From NCBI RefSeq assembly GCF_030252165.1, contig NZ_CP126969.1, positions 2,108,001 to 2,172,000 on the forward strand: a stretch of DNA of 64,000 nt, in the 5' to 3' direction. Both the position numbers and the translations under genes were made by a program. Every line of letters begins with the position of its first letter. Position 1 is the stretch's first letter. This DNA comes from Corynebacterium breve. Lineage in GTDB: Bacteria; Actinomycetota; Actinomycetes; Mycobacteriales; Mycobacteriaceae. Below are positions 52,301-61,701 of the stretch, piece after piece. The notes under the pieces are model-generated. The model ran no database searches, was not told where the DNA came from, and was given only the letters and a program-made list of their open reading frames with translations.

Positions 52301-54141
52301 GTCAGCGATGTTGTCGGCCTGCACAACTGCGCGGGAGCGGCCGTGGTTGCGGCACGCAAGCGAGCGTGCGACGGGGACTAGGTCTTCGTTGGCAAGTTCT
52401 TCGAGGAAGTCTGCCAGCGTCGCGGCGCTTGCTTTACGACGAGACGGAAGCAAACCGCTGATTGGAAGTGCGACTGCGTTCGGCTGGTCAGCATCCGCCA
52501 GTTCGGCAGGTGCCTCGATGTGCTGGGCGGTGTACTCGGACGGGTCGAGGTCAGCCACGACGATATGCGCGTTGGTGCCGCCGAAGCCAAAGCCGGAGAT
52601 ACCTGCGATGCGACGGCCAGAGTAGCGCGGCCATTCGCGGGCATCCTCGACAACCTCGAGACGCTCTTGGTCAAAGTCGATGTAGCGGTTGGGTTCGGAG
52701 AAGTTGATCGATGGTGGGATCGTGTCGTGGCCAAGTGCTTCGATGACCTTGATCAACGCGACGGCACCCGCAGCCGATTCGGAGTGGCCGATGTTCGACT
52801 TCGCGGAGCCGAGCAGGATCGGCTTGGTAAATTCGCGTCCCTCTCCCAGTACTTCTCCGAGCGCGCCTGCCTCGATCGGATCGCCGAGGATGGTGCCGGT
52901 GCCGTGCGCTTCGACGTAATCGACGGTGGTCGGGTCGATGCCCGCGTCAGCATAGGCGCGGCGCAGCACGTCCACCTGTGCGTCAGGGTTCGGCGCGGTA
53001 ATACCGTTGGAGTGTCCGTCGGAGTTGGTTGCCGATCCCTTGATCACACCGAGGATATTGTCGCCGTCGCGTAGGGCATCGTCGACACGCTTCAGGATGA
53101 CCACTCCGGCGGCGTCTGCGCGTACAAAACCATCAGCATCGTCGGAGAAAGCGTGGATCACGCCGGTTGGGCTGATCACGCCAAGTTCGCCAAAAGCGGT
53201 AGACACGAACGGGTTGGCCAAAATGTTCACGCCACCGGATACGGCAACGTCTGCCTCGCCGTCGCGCAGCGCACGCACGGCATGGTGTACGGCAACGAGC
53301 GAGGAGGAACACGCGGTATCCACACTGACCGAAGGCCCGCGGAAGTCGAAAGCATAAGAAATACGGTTCGGAATAATCGAGCTCGCGGTGCCCGTCAGCG
53401 CATACGGGTGCGCCTCAGCCGGATCAGCGGTAATCAGCATGCCGTAGTCGTTGTTGCTGGACCCCAAGAACACGCCCACGGACTCCCCCGCAAAGAGTTC
53501 GCCGGGATGTGTGCGTCTTCCAGCGCCTCCCAAGTCAGTTCCAGCATGATGCGCTGCTGCGGATCCATGTTGGTGGCTTCCAGCGGCGACAGGCCAAAGA
53601 ACTCATTGTCAAAGGTGTCGATGCGTTCCAGGTAGCCACCCTGGGTGTTTTGTTCCTTCATTTTGCGGCTCATCACCGGGTCGTTAGCAAATTCCGACCA
53701 GCGCCCCTCTGGAAGCGGGCCCGTTGCGCCGCGGCCTTCGGCGAGCATCGTCCAGAATTCATCGACGTTGTCCGCCTTTGGAAAGCGCCCAGCTCGCCCG
53801 ACGATCGCGATGTCGTGGGTGCCAGGGGTCGTCGTCAAGCGTGTTGCGTATTCACGCTTTGGCCTTGTCGACGACTCCTCTGCCCCATGCACCAGTTGCT
53901 TGGCCAAGGCGGCGATCGTTGGGTACTCGTAGGCGATGGTGGGATCGAGTCGTCGTCCCACGAGGTTTTCCAGCTCACCGGAAAGGACCACTGCGTCGCG
54001 AGATGCTAGGCCGAAGGACTCGAGCGGTGTGTTCACGTCGAGCCCGGCGATGTCAACGCCCGTTGCTTCGGAGACCCAGTTGAGCATCCATTCGGACAGC
54101 TCATCTTCGGTCAGATGTTGAGGGCGCGCGCTATCAGTCAT
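49313..54141 (-). pseudogene. pks13: Polyketide synthase Pks13 (mycolate condensase), disrupted by a one-base frameshift
   Basis: Two overlapping minus-strand frames together encode the full enzyme. The first (54141 to 53434) has the N-terminal carrier domain (attachment Ser in SFGLASRDAV) and the start of the ketosynthase. The second (to 49313) has the rest: KS Cys in DTACSSSLVAVH and His in EAHGTGTILGDP and KSNIGHSESAAG, acyltransferase (SMGELAAGY), second carrier (LGLDSLMGM) and thioesterase (GGWSFGGALAYE). The frames meet at 53485-53489, where five G's stand on the coding strand; a sixth would read LRGESVGVFLGSS continuously. It condenses two fatty chains into the mycolate precursor. ATG 54141 is preferred over TTG 54153; TATAAA near 54191-54196 (minus strand) may be its promoter. 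Either a real mutation or a sequencing error. Confidence 0.9.
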
Positions 54142-54280
54142 AGAAGCGGTCAAGTCCTTCCATATCGCGGGTATGCGGGAAACACATTATTTTATAGGCT
54201 TTTGGCTGTATCGCCCCATTGTCTCACTTCGTTTCACCCCAGCGCCATAAGGCCACGCTAAGAAGAAAGCTGATAGTATC

Positions 54281-54802
54281 CTAAACCCGAAACGGTACGG
54301 CTTGCTCCATGCGGGTCAGAATAGAAACTTGACCGGCAAGAGTTTCCGCTTCTGAGTAGTAATCTCGAAACGTTTCGATCTGTTCACTCAAACGCGGATT
54401 CTTTCTCTGCTTTTCCACAGATTCCATGTCCGCGAAGATCTCGTCGGCAAGCGCTGTGACGTGAAATTTAAGCTGCCCATATTCGTGCTCACGATTAATC
54501 GCCCCGTAGGCAAACAGGAGGAACACCACTGCCGTGGCCCCGAGGAGGAGACCTGCTGCCCCGGGAACAGAGAAGCCCAAGATGCCGAAGAGTCCTGCCA
54601 CCCACGCATAATCATGCCAGCGGATTGGCTCATCGATATTGACAAGGCGCGCAGACACTTCCTGCATCCGCTGAGCGGTGGCGGTTTGATCGGCTTCCGA
54701 ATTGGTCAAGAGACGCGAAAGGCGAAGCTCGTGGACATCATTCGCTAATCCACGAATGTTTCTTCCCTCGAGCACTACGATCGCCACGTCAAGCATTGCC
54801 AT
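54281..54802 (-). CDS. Unrecognised two-helix membrane protein between pks13 and fadD32
   Basis: The 173-residue protein has a helical N-terminal half (about 1-60), a tight pair of transmembrane helices (YAWVAGLFGILGFSVPGAAG and LLLGATAVVFLLFAYGAI, about 65-102), and a long C-terminal coiled-coil-like segment rich in Glu, Gln and Lys. I do not recognise a family. TAAGTT lies 7 nt before ATG 54802, so it likely has its own leaderless promoter. Terminators flank fadD32 on this side (54894), so it is not part of the fadD32 transcript. In corynebacteria known to me fadD32 and pks13 are adjacent, so the gene appears to be an insertion. Confidence 0.75.
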   Translation of the reverse strand: MAMLDVAIVVLEGRNIRGLANDVHELRLSRLLTNSEADQTATAQRMQEVSARLVNIDEPIRWHDYAWVAGLFGILGFSVPGAAGLLLGATAVVFLLFAYGAINREHEYGQLKFHVTALADEIFADMESVEKQRKNPRLSEQIETFRDYYSEAETLAGQVSILTRMEQAVPFRV

Positions 54803-54893
54803 ACTCTAGAACTTATCACGTCAATCAATCGTTTCTCATACGCCATGACCGAGGTTTTATCATGCCATTCCGAGGCTTTTCAGCCAGAATGAA

Positions 54894-54924
54894 AGCAGGT
54901 AGTCCGGCATATGGACTACCTGCT
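54894..54924 (-). terminator. Rho-independent terminator of fadD32
   Basis: AGCAGGTAGTCC and GGACTACCTGCT form a perfect 12-bp stem with a 7-nt loop, followed on the minus strand by TTTCATT. It lies 17 nt after the fadD32 stop. Confidence 0.9.
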
Positions 54925-54940
54925 CCGGCTAATTTCTAAT

Positions 54941-56779
54941 CTACTCTGCCAAGAAGTTCTTCTGGTTCACACGGCGGGCGATCTTGCCCGACGACGAACG
55001 CGCGATCTCATTTGGAGCGTAGAAACGCACAACTTCCGGCGCGATACCGTGGACGTTGGTTACTGCCTCGCGGATTGCCTGTTCTGCGGCTGCATCACCA
55101 TCGGCGGAGGCGTCGTCGGCACGCTCGACGAAGATGACAAGCCTTTCAACGTCGGCACCTGGAACAGCGAACGCGGCGATGGAGTCTGGGCGGACATGCT
55201 CGGAAGCCTCGCTCACAGTCGCTTCAATGTCCTGCGGGTAGTGGTTACGGCCCGCGATAACTACCAGATCTTTCAGGCGCCCGGTGATATACACCTCGCC
55301 ATCGATCATGGTGCCAAGGTCGCCCGTAGCCATCCACCCGTCGGCGGGTGCTCCTGCGACGCGGGTATCGTCGCCAAGCAGCTCGCCGATGCTGTTGCGG
55401 AACGTCTCCTGTGTTTCTTTCTCGCGCCCGAGGTAGCCGACCGCATTGTTTTCACCGTGGGCCCAGAGCTCACCGATGACGCCGTCAGGCAGCTCGGCCT
55501 TGGTTTCTGGATCGACGATGGTGAAAAACAGGTTGTCCACCGGCTGACCATTGGAGGCGAAGACGACGCCGCCTTCCGCGGGAACGGCCTTTCCTTCCGC
55601 GAGCTGATCGCGGTCAAAGGAGGTGAAGATCGGGCGCTCCGGCTTCTGCGGGGTGGAAAGCAGCAGGGATGCCTCTGCCAGTCCGTAGCTTGGGCGCAGG
55701 CTCTCGCGCTTGAGTCCGTATGGGCCGAAAGTCTCGGCAAAAATCTCTACCGCCGACTGAGTGACCGGCTCGGACCCGATGATGATGCCATCGACATGGG
55801 AGAAGTCAGGCGTTTCGCCCTCTTCTGGCTTGCCGTAGCGAGCGGCCAATTCGAGCGCGAAGTTAGGAACTACGGTGTAGATGCTCTTGCCCTCGTCGGT
55901 GTCGCGCTTTGCTAGCTGGTCCACCCAGCGCTTTGGCTGTTGCACGAAATCGCGCGGTGTCATCAACTCGAATTCCAGGCCCAAGATTGTGACGAAGAGC
56001 GAGAGAATAATGCCCATGTCGTGGTGCATCGGCAGCCACATCGGAAGTCGCAGCGGCATCTTGATCTGGGCACCGGTCCACATCTGCAAAACGTTGGTCA
56101 AGATGGAGCGGTTGGTCAGCTCGACGCCTGCCGGGTTGCGGGTGGAGCCGGAGGTGTACTGCAAGAACGCGGTGCTGTCGATCGGCATGGTGGTCTGCAT
56201 CATCGCAGCCATTTGGCCTTCGGCAGTAGCAGACGGGTTGGTAAACGATTCTGCCAACGAGTCCGGCAGCGAATCCACGGCCACGATGCGGGGGCGCTGT
56301 CGTGCTGGGAGCTCTGCGAAATACTCGCGGACGGTGCCCGCCGAGATGGTGTTGGTCAAAACGGTCTTGGCACCTGCATCACCGAGGACGGACTTTAGGT
56401 GATCGCCGTGTCCTGGCTCCTCTGGGTCATAGAGGGGAACCGGAACCTGGCCCGCGTACAACGCGCCGATGAATCCGAACAGGTACTCCGGGGAGTTGCC
56501 GGCCAGGATAGCTACGCGGTCTCCCATTTTGCCCACCTGCTGCAGGCGGGCAGCCACAGCCTTGATCCGAGTGTTGATCTCAGTACGGGTGAAATCGACA
56601 GCGGTTCCTTCGCGGCTTTCGGAGTAGTCCCAGAAACGCATGCAGTGGCGATCACCGCCACCGAGTTGCAGGTCGCCCATGTAGAGCATTTCCGCCATGC
56701 CGGCCAGGGTCAGCTGCGGCGCAAGTTGGATTGATCCGTCCTCGCCGAAGAACTGGGCGATGAGCTTAGACAGGTCCAT
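54941..56779 (-). CDS. fadD32: Long-chain fatty-acyl-AMP ligase FadD32
   Basis: The 612-residue adenylate-forming enzyme activates the meromycolate chain as acyl-AMP and loads it on the N-terminal carrier domain of Pks13. The P-loop-like TAFLQYTSGSTRNPAGV is near residue 207, then LPMHHDMGI near 250, YGLAEASLLLS near 362 and the hinge/ATP motif WMATGDLGTM near 480 with ITGRLKDLVVIAGRNHYPQDIE. The FAAL-type insertion after the last core motif is present. SD AAAGGA precedes ATG 56779. In this genome it is separated from pks13 by an extra gene and a terminator. Confidence 0.95.
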   Translation of the reverse strand: MDLSKLIAQFFGEDGSIQLAPQLTLAGMAEMLYMGDLQLGGGDRHCMRFWDYSESREGTAVDFTRTEINTRIKAVAARLQQVGKMGDRVAILAGNSPEYLFGFIGALYAGQVPVPLYDPEEPGHGDHLKSVLGDAGAKTVLTNTISAGTVREYFAELPARQRPRIVAVDSLPDSLAESFTNPSATAEGQMAAMMQTTMPIDSTAFLQYTSGSTRNPAGVELTNRSILTNVLQMWTGAQIKMPLRLPMWLPMHHDMGIILSLFVTILGLEFELMTPRDFVQQPKRWVDQLAKRDTDEGKSIYTVVPNFALELAARYGKPEEGETPDFSHVDGIIIGSEPVTQSAVEIFAETFGPYGLKRESLRPSYGLAEASLLLSTPQKPERPIFTSFDRDQLAEGKAVPAEGGVVFASNGQPVDNLFFTIVDPETKAELPDGVIGELWAHGENNAVGYLGREKETQETFRNSIGELLGDDTRVAGAPADGWMATGDLGTMIDGEVYITGRLKDLVVIAGRNHYPQDIEATVSEASEHVRPDSIAAFAVPGADVERLVIFVERADDASADGDAAAEQAIREAVTNVHGIAPEVVRFYAPNEIARSSSGKIARRVNQKNFLAE

Positions 56780-56862
56780 AGGTTTCCTTTGGTGTAGTTG
56801 GTGCCGAAGATAGTTTGTTTAGTAAACACTAACAACTTTATCTTGCGCACGGCACAGAATTG

Positions 56863-57786
56863 TTACATGGTGTCGATGGCGTTTCTTGACCAATCAATGA
56901 TCCACTGGGTCGTAGTCGTTCCCGGGATCACGTCAGGATTGGTGGCGTACATGGAGTGCAGGTCATTGCCACCCACCATCTCATGGGCTCTTTCCAACGC
57001 GTTTCCTACGTCGTAGGGGGCATCACAAATAGAATCTCCCGGCGCGCAGATTTGGAAGGCGCGGTCCTGCAGCTCTCCGAATCCGCCTTCACGCACACCG
57101 CGCATTGACGCGCCCGGTACTACAGTCTGCACCAGACGCTCTAGTGGTTCGAGCGCGATTTCGGCGCCAACGCCCGACACTGGGTTACCAGGATTTACGC
57201 CAACACCATTTTCACGGCGGCCATCTGCAACCATGATTGCTCCCATGACCTTGTCGGCAGGAATCACTCCGTGGCCTTGGCCGATCTCAGACGCAACGTC
57301 ACCGACGATAACCGCACCCTGGGAGAACCCGGCAATGATGTACTTTGTGCCGGGGCACGTCTCATGCATGTAACCAAGCTCGCCCTTGAGTTTGGAGGCA
57401 CCCTCGTTGCGCGAGTCGTCGTAGCTCATCTCCTCTTTCGAGTTGATGTTCTTAAACTGCGCGGTGTACGGCAACGTCCACACCTTGACGTGGTCAGGGG
57501 TGTACGCCTCCTGCAGCGGCTTAGTGATGGAGAGCATGTAGCTCCACTGGTTGGCCTGTGGGTTGATGGGGTCATCCTCAGCCGACGACTCCCAAGAACC
57601 CGGCGCGGAGATGAACTCCACGTCCGGGCACCAGTCAGGCTGTGCCAGTTCCTCGGCAATCTCGGGTACCTCGGGTTCCCCAGGTACTAGTGACCCCTCG
57701 GTGGAAGCATTGAAGTATTGAAACGCACCTAAACCGATGACGGCCAAAACGATGACAACTGCGGCGACGGTGAGGGATTTACGCAT
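56863..57786 (-). CDS. Cutinase-like envelope lipid esterase (Rv3802c-type)
   Basis: The 307-residue exported protein has an N-terminal anchor or signal (LTVAAVVIVLAVIGLGAFQYF) and a cutinase fold. The catalytic Ser is in IAGFSQGAVIVGDV near residue 152, the Asp in CAPGDSICDAP near 248 and the His in GGNDLHSMY near 274. The M. tuberculosis homologue Rv3802c, in the same gene order (accD4-pks13-fadD32-Rv3802c-fbp), is a phospholipase/thioesterase needed for mycolate homeostasis. SD AAGGAGG precedes ATG 57786. Substrate is inferred from the family. Confidence 0.9.
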   Translation of the reverse strand: MRKSLTVAAVVIVLAVIGLGAFQYFNASTEGSLVPGEPEVPEIAEELAQPDWCPDVEFISAPGSWESSAEDDPINPQANQWSYMLSITKPLQEAYTPDHVKVWTLPYTAQFKNINSKEEMSYDDSRNEGASKLKGELGYMHETCPGTKYIIAGFSQGAVIVGDVASEIGQGHGVIPADKVMGAIMVADGRRENGVGVNPGNPVSGVGAEIALEPLERLVQTVVPGASMRGVREGGFGELQDRAFQICAPGDSICDAPYDVGNALERAHEMVGGNDLHSMYATNPDVIPGTTTTQWIIDWSRNAIDTM

Positions 57787-57801
57787 TGCGCGCGTCCTCC
57801 T

Positions 57802-58269
57802 TTAACAAATATGGTCGTGCGCGGCGTCGTCGATAAGCTGTACTACTTCGTCGTATTCAAGGTCGGTGCGACCCTGTTCGATGAGCTGTCCGGCAACCGC
57901 GTCACGAGTTACAGCATCGCCCCCACAGATGGTGCGAGCGGTGCCGATAAGCTGGTCTTCTACTCCGTCGACCTTAACCTTGTTGTCTGTGACTTGATCG
58001 AGAAATTCCTGTTCTTCAGGTGCATATCCTGCACTCGGCTCAGGGACTTCGTCGACTTCGCGTGCGCCTAAGTCTTCCGGCTGGTCGCCAGGTACGACAG
58101 GCTGAGCGCTAGAGGTGGTCTCCTTCTTTGAAGTGGTCGTCGGAGACGCAGTCACGGAAGCTGGCGACGAGGTCGCAGTCACATCTGCGCTTTCAACAGT
58201 GGCACCACCGCAAGCAGCGAGGGCGAGCCCCGCCGCCAGCGCAACGGTGCTGGCTAGCAGTTTTCGCAC
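57802..58269 (-). CDS. Small lipoprotein, DUF732-like
   Basis: The 155-residue protein has a lipoprotein signal with lipobox LALAAC at about residues 14-19 and a Ser/Thr-rich low-complexity linker. The C-terminal DUF732-like helical domain contains two cysteines (ARTICGG and DDAAHDHIC) that could form a disulfide. It lies between the mycolyltransferase gene (5-nt gap) and the cutinase gene (15-nt gap) and is probably cotranscribed with them. The function is unknown. Confidence 0.82.
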   Translation of the reverse strand: MRKLLASTVALAAGLALAACGGATVESADVTATSSPASVTASPTTTSKKETTSSAQPVVPGDQPEDLGAREVDEVPEPSAGYAPEEQEFLDQVTDNKVKVDGVEDQLIGTARTICGGDAVTRDAVAGQLIEQGRTDLEYDEVVQLIDDAAHDHIC

Positions 58270-58274
58270 GGTAC

Positions 58275-60218
58275 TTAGTTCCTCTCTTCGCTGACGACAC
58301 CGTTCATCTGGTAGATACGGCCGCCCTCAAAATCGATAGTAGTTCCGCCGGTTGGGATCTCGGTCATGTCAGTGGTTGGGTAGCCCAGTGGGCCCTGCTC
58401 CCACTTGCTCTCGCCCCACTTGTTGAAGATGTCGCCGTAGTAGATCACGTGAGCGTCGGTCTTCTGGGACCAGTAGATATTGCCCTTCTCAAACTCCTGG
58501 TACGCGCCACCCTTGATCTGCTTCTCGTTGGAAGTTGGGTATCCGAGGTTGCTGCGTGCGGTGTTCATCTCGCCGTACTTCGCTGCGATGCCGCCGTGGA
58601 CGACGTTGTAGGAGCCGTCAGGGTTGCGGGTGAGGAATCCGCCCTGGAATGGCTGGACGTAGCCCTCGCCAATCTTGACTGCTTCGCCGGTTGGGTACTT
58701 CAAATCGCCATTTTCGTAGCCGTTCTTGCCCCACTCGGTGAACATGTCACCTGGGATCGCGTAGGCACCGGTGTTTGCGGTCCAGTAGATGGAGCCATTT
58801 TCAAAGTGAACGTAGCGGCCTTTGCCGTCTGGAGTCTTGGTTTCTCCGGTCTTCGGGAAACCGAGCCAACCAGCAGGTCCGCCAAGCTCGTTGTACTTAG
58901 CCAGGATGGAGCCGAACAATGGCTGCGCGCCGGTCTCTGGCGACCAGAAGGCGGTGCCGTCGCGGAAGTCCTGCGCCTTACCCGCTCCTTCGGCTACGCC
59001 ATACTCATTGTTCAGGCAGGTACCGATGATCCCGGCCTTGGTTGCTTCGGCGATCGCGCCAACTGGCTCGCAGTCCGCGCCGCGGTCAGCCTCGGACAGG
59101 GCCAGGGAGTTTGCGATGTATGGCCATGCTTGTGCCATCTCGAACTGCCAGTACTCCCACGAGTGAACGCCGGAAGGACGGTACTTCGCGATGACCTCAA
59201 GACCGGCCTTACGCGCGTAATCCTCAAAAGTAGCGGTGGACATGCGAGAGATAACCTCAAGTCCCACGCCCGCTGGGTTCGCAGCGCCCTTGGCCACGGA
59301 ACCTGGGGTGCCAAAGTCGTCCTTGCCGTTGCCGGCGGAAACATACACAGTCTTACCTTTGAGCGTTTCCACCCCGAGCTTTGGATCGTGATCGATCCAA
59401 GCCTGAGACCCGGCAGGACCCCACATTGCGTCGGATTTGTAGCCGCCTGCATCGAGCTGGGCAGCCTTGATTGCTTCAGGCATACCAGTCGAGGTGGTGT
59501 CGAGGTAGCCGGAGAAAGAACCGACAAAATCAAACAGTGCAGGGTTGCGCTCGGCAAGATTGACTGCTGCGGTGCCACCCATGGAGATACCGAGGATTGC
59601 GCGCTTGCCGTTGGAGCGGAACTCATTGTCCAGAATTGGCACGAGTTCCTTGGTCAGGAAGGATTCCCACATGTAGTGCTTGCCGTTGTCCGGCTTTTGC
59701 CAGTCTGCGTAGAAGGACGACTCGCCACCGACAGGCAGGATCACGTTGACGTTCTTGTCAGCGTAGAACTGCTCGATGTTGGTCTCGATGGTCCAGCCGC
59801 TTTCGTCGTCACGCGCTCGCAGGCCGTCGAGTGCCCACACTTCTGGGAAGTCCGCAGTTGGGTTGGAGTGCCAGTCGCGCGCCAAGAGGATCTGGACTTG
59901 GATGAGTTCCTGCGGCATGGCCGCGGACTTGATGAATACTGCTACACGACGATTGGTCAACCACTCGATACGGTCAACCTCTACGCCTTCTGGCAGGCCT
60001 TCGATTTGTGGCTTGTATTCGGTATCGATCGGGGTGCGCTGCTGCGGAGTTCCCGGCTTGAAGCCGTCGGAGAGGCTTGAGCCCGGGATGGAGCTCAGAT
60101 CCTGTGCACCGGCTGGAGCAGCGGAGATTCCCATGATGAGTGCGGTTGGGATTGCGACGGCGGTGAGCCATGCGCGGCGGGAAGCCGTGCGCGGGGAACG
60201 AGAAACAAAAGAGCGCAT
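58275..60218 (-). CDS. cop1: Mycolyltransferase with C-terminal LGFP repeats (Cop1/PS1 type)
   Basis: The 647-residue secreted esterase has a signal peptide ending AGAQ near residue 40 and an Ag85-type fold. The catalytic Ser lies in [14 protein letters not shown] near residue 193 and the catalytic His is probably in [11 protein letters not shown] near 333. The C-terminal third contains four or five LGFP repeats ([45 protein letters not shown]), which anchor the enzyme to the cell wall. It transfers corynomycolate to arabinogalactan and trehalose. ATG 60218 has an AGGATC SD; upstream in-frame ATGs lack one. A 650-codon frame on the other strand is its shadow. Confidence 0.93.
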   Translation of the reverse strand: MRSFVSRSPRTASRRAWLTAVAIPTALIMGISAAPAGAQDLSSIPGSSLSDGFKPGTPQQRTPIDTEYKPQIEGLPEGVEVDRIEWLTNRRVAVFIKSAAMPQELIQVQILLARDWHSNPTADFPEVWALDGLRARDDESGWTIETNIEQFYADKNVNVILPVGGESSFYADWQKPDNGKHYMWESFLTKELVPILDNEFRSNGKRAILGISMGGTAAVNLAERNPALFDFVGSFSGYLDTTSTGMPEAIKAAQLDAGGYKSDAMWGPAGSQAWIDHDPKLGVETLKGKTVYVSAGNGKDDFGTPGSVAKGAANPAGVGLEVISRMSTATFEDYARKAGLEVIAKYRPSGVHSWEYWQFEMAQAWPYIANSLALSEADRGADCEPVGAIAEATKAGIIGTCLNNEYGVAEGAGKAQDFRDGTAFWSPETGAQPLFGSILAKYNELGGPAGWLGFPKTGETKTPDGKGRYVHFENGSIYWTANTGAYAIPGDMFTEWGKNGYENGDLKYPTGEAVKIGEGYVQPFQGGFLTRNPDGSYNVVHGGIAAKYGEMNTARSNLGYPTSNEKQIKGGAYQEFEKGNIYWSQKTDAHVIYYGDIFNKWGESKWEQGPLGYPTTDMTEIPTGGTTIDFEGGRIYQMNGVVSEERN

Positions 60219-60417
60219 GAGATCCTGTCCTAAAAGTAGTTGCGACTGCGAACAACGATGCATCAATAACCCGCCGGTTGTCAGCGACTCTCCCGCGGGT
60301 TCCCCTCCCTCGGGCTGCGCTTAACGACGACTGGCGTGGCGGTAATACATGTGAAATTTTCTGATTACTATGTCGGTTCAATGATTGCATTTGTTATACA
60401 TCTGCAATCACGATCAC

Positions 60418-60440
60418 CTCAAGTTTAAGTTGAACTTGAG
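60418..60440. promoter_or_regulatory. Inverted repeat upstream of cop1
   Basis: CTCAAGTT-TAAGTTG-AACTTGAG has perfect 8-bp arms and lies 200 nt upstream of the cop1 start in a 336-bp gap (60219-60554). It has no T-run and looks like an operator. The gap otherwise contains the cop1 promoter region, the terminator at 60490 and no gene. Confidence 0.5.
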
Positions 60441-60489
60441 ACTTTGTGAAGTGACACTCCGTTTCGGGTGTGTTTATTATCCGAAAACG

Positions 60490-60523
60490 ATGACAGCCCC
60501 CGGCAGATGCCGAGGGCTGTCAT
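60490..60523 (-). terminator. Rho-independent terminator of cmt2
   Basis: ATGACAGCCC-C-CGGCA / TGCCG-A-GGGCTGTCAT forms a 15-16-bp stem with a two-base loop, followed on the minus strand by CGTTTTCGG. It lies 31 nt past the cmt2 stop. Confidence 0.9.
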
Positions 60524-60554
60524 TTTCTGGTGAGCCATGAGGCTCAAGCAAGAC

Positions 60555-61571
60555 TTACCAAGCGTTCATGGTGTTCAGGACACGTGGCTGGGTCTGCTGA
60601 AGCTGCCAGCCGAACTGGTTCCAGTTGTGGATACCGGTGCCCGGGTAGTTCTCGGTCACAGCGATGCCGGAACCCTTTGCCTTCGCAGCCCACATCTGGG
60701 TGGACATCTTCGAGATTGCCTCGAGGATAATGCCGTTCATCTTGTGGTTCAGCTGGATGTTGGCATCCTCGCGGGCAGGGATACCGGATGCCGCAGAGAT
60801 GTACACGTCAGTGTTCTTCAGGCCATCCATGTTGTAGTACGGATCGTTCTCAAAGCGAGTTGGCGAAACCAGGGAACCGTACATCGCGTTGATGTTGAAG
60901 CCGCCCGCATCCAGGAGTGCGAGACGCAGCAGGGTCTGTGCGCCAGGCATGGTGGTGGTCAGGTAGCCGGAGTAGCTCAGTGCCTGACGGAACTGATCTG
61001 GGTGCTTGGACGCGAGGTTCAAAGCAGCGGTACCACCCATGGACAGGCCAGCAATCGAGTTGTTGTCGCGTGCGACGCCGAAGTGCTGCTCAAGGTAAGC
61101 AGGCAGCTCGGAGGTCAGGAAGGTTTCCCACTTGTAGTTGATTGGATTGTCAACATCGAAGGTGGCTGGTCCACGCCAGTCAGCGTAGAAGGAACCTGCG
61201 CCACCGACTGGCATAACCAGGGTGATGTTGGAGTCCTTGTAGGTCTGTGCCGCGTTTACGTCATGAACCCAAGCGTTGGTGTAGTTGGTAGCGCGCAGGC
61301 CATCCAGCAGGTAGAAGCCTGCGTTACCACCACGGATAGCTGGCTGGATCTGAACGGTGATGTTGTAGCCGGAAGCCTCGGACCAGACATCACAGCGCTG
61401 GACCCAGAAGCCGACTGAATCCCAATCGCAGGTACCGGTTGCGTCAGGGCGCAGCCAATCGCGAGGTGCAGCCTGTGCGGTTCCTGTGCCGACAACCATC
61501 AGTGCTGCGGCGGTAGCGATCGCGGTGATCAGGGCGACGATACGGCGACGCACCATTGTTAATGCGAACAT
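60555..61571 (-). CDS. cmt2: Mycolyltransferase Cmt2 (Ag85 family)
   Basis: The 338-residue secreted enzyme has a signal peptide VALITAIATAAALMVVGTGTAQA ending AQA|AP near residue 34 and a catalytic domain without LGFP repeats. The nucleophile is in IAGLSMGGTAALNL near residue 175 and the catalytic His in PGTGIHNWNQFGW near 316; the family GAGSFYADW segment is near 118. It transfers mycolic acid between trehalose and arabinogalactan. ATG 61571 has a strong GAGGAG SD. It lies upstream of cop1 on the same strand, with a terminator between. Confidence 0.93.
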   Translation of the reverse strand: MFALTMVRRRIVALITAIATAAALMVVGTGTAQAAPRDWLRPDATGTCDWDSVGFWVQRCDVWSEASGYNITVQIQPAIRGGNAGFYLLDGLRATNYTNAWVHDVNAAQTYKDSNITLVMPVGGAGSFYADWRGPATFDVDNPINYKWETFLTSELPAYLEQHFGVARDNNSIAGLSMGGTAALNLASKHPDQFRQALSYSGYLTTTMPGAQTLLRLALLDAGGFNINAMYGSLVSPTRFENDPYYNMDGLKNTDVYISAASGIPAREDANIQLNHKMNGIILEAISKMSTQMWAAKAKGSGIAVTENYPGTGIHNWNQFGWQLQQTQPRVLNTMNAW

Positions 61572-61701
61572 TATTCTCCTCGAACGTTTCTCGATCGTTT
61601 GCTGCGCAGATTTCTGCACATTTCGGTGTCACGAAGGTAATCGCGGGGAGTTACCAGTTCGTTACAAGCAAAGCGTTACGGATACGTTATCAAGATGTCG
61701 G

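Noticed and set aside
54911..55915. 334-codon plus-strand frame
   Set aside because: Antisense to fadD32, which has full family motifs; no start signal or domain.
58128..60080. 650-codon open frame on the plus strand
   Set aside because: It lies antisense to the mycolyltransferase cop1, has no recognisable motif and reads as a GC-rich shadow (Val/Leu/Gly/His-rich).
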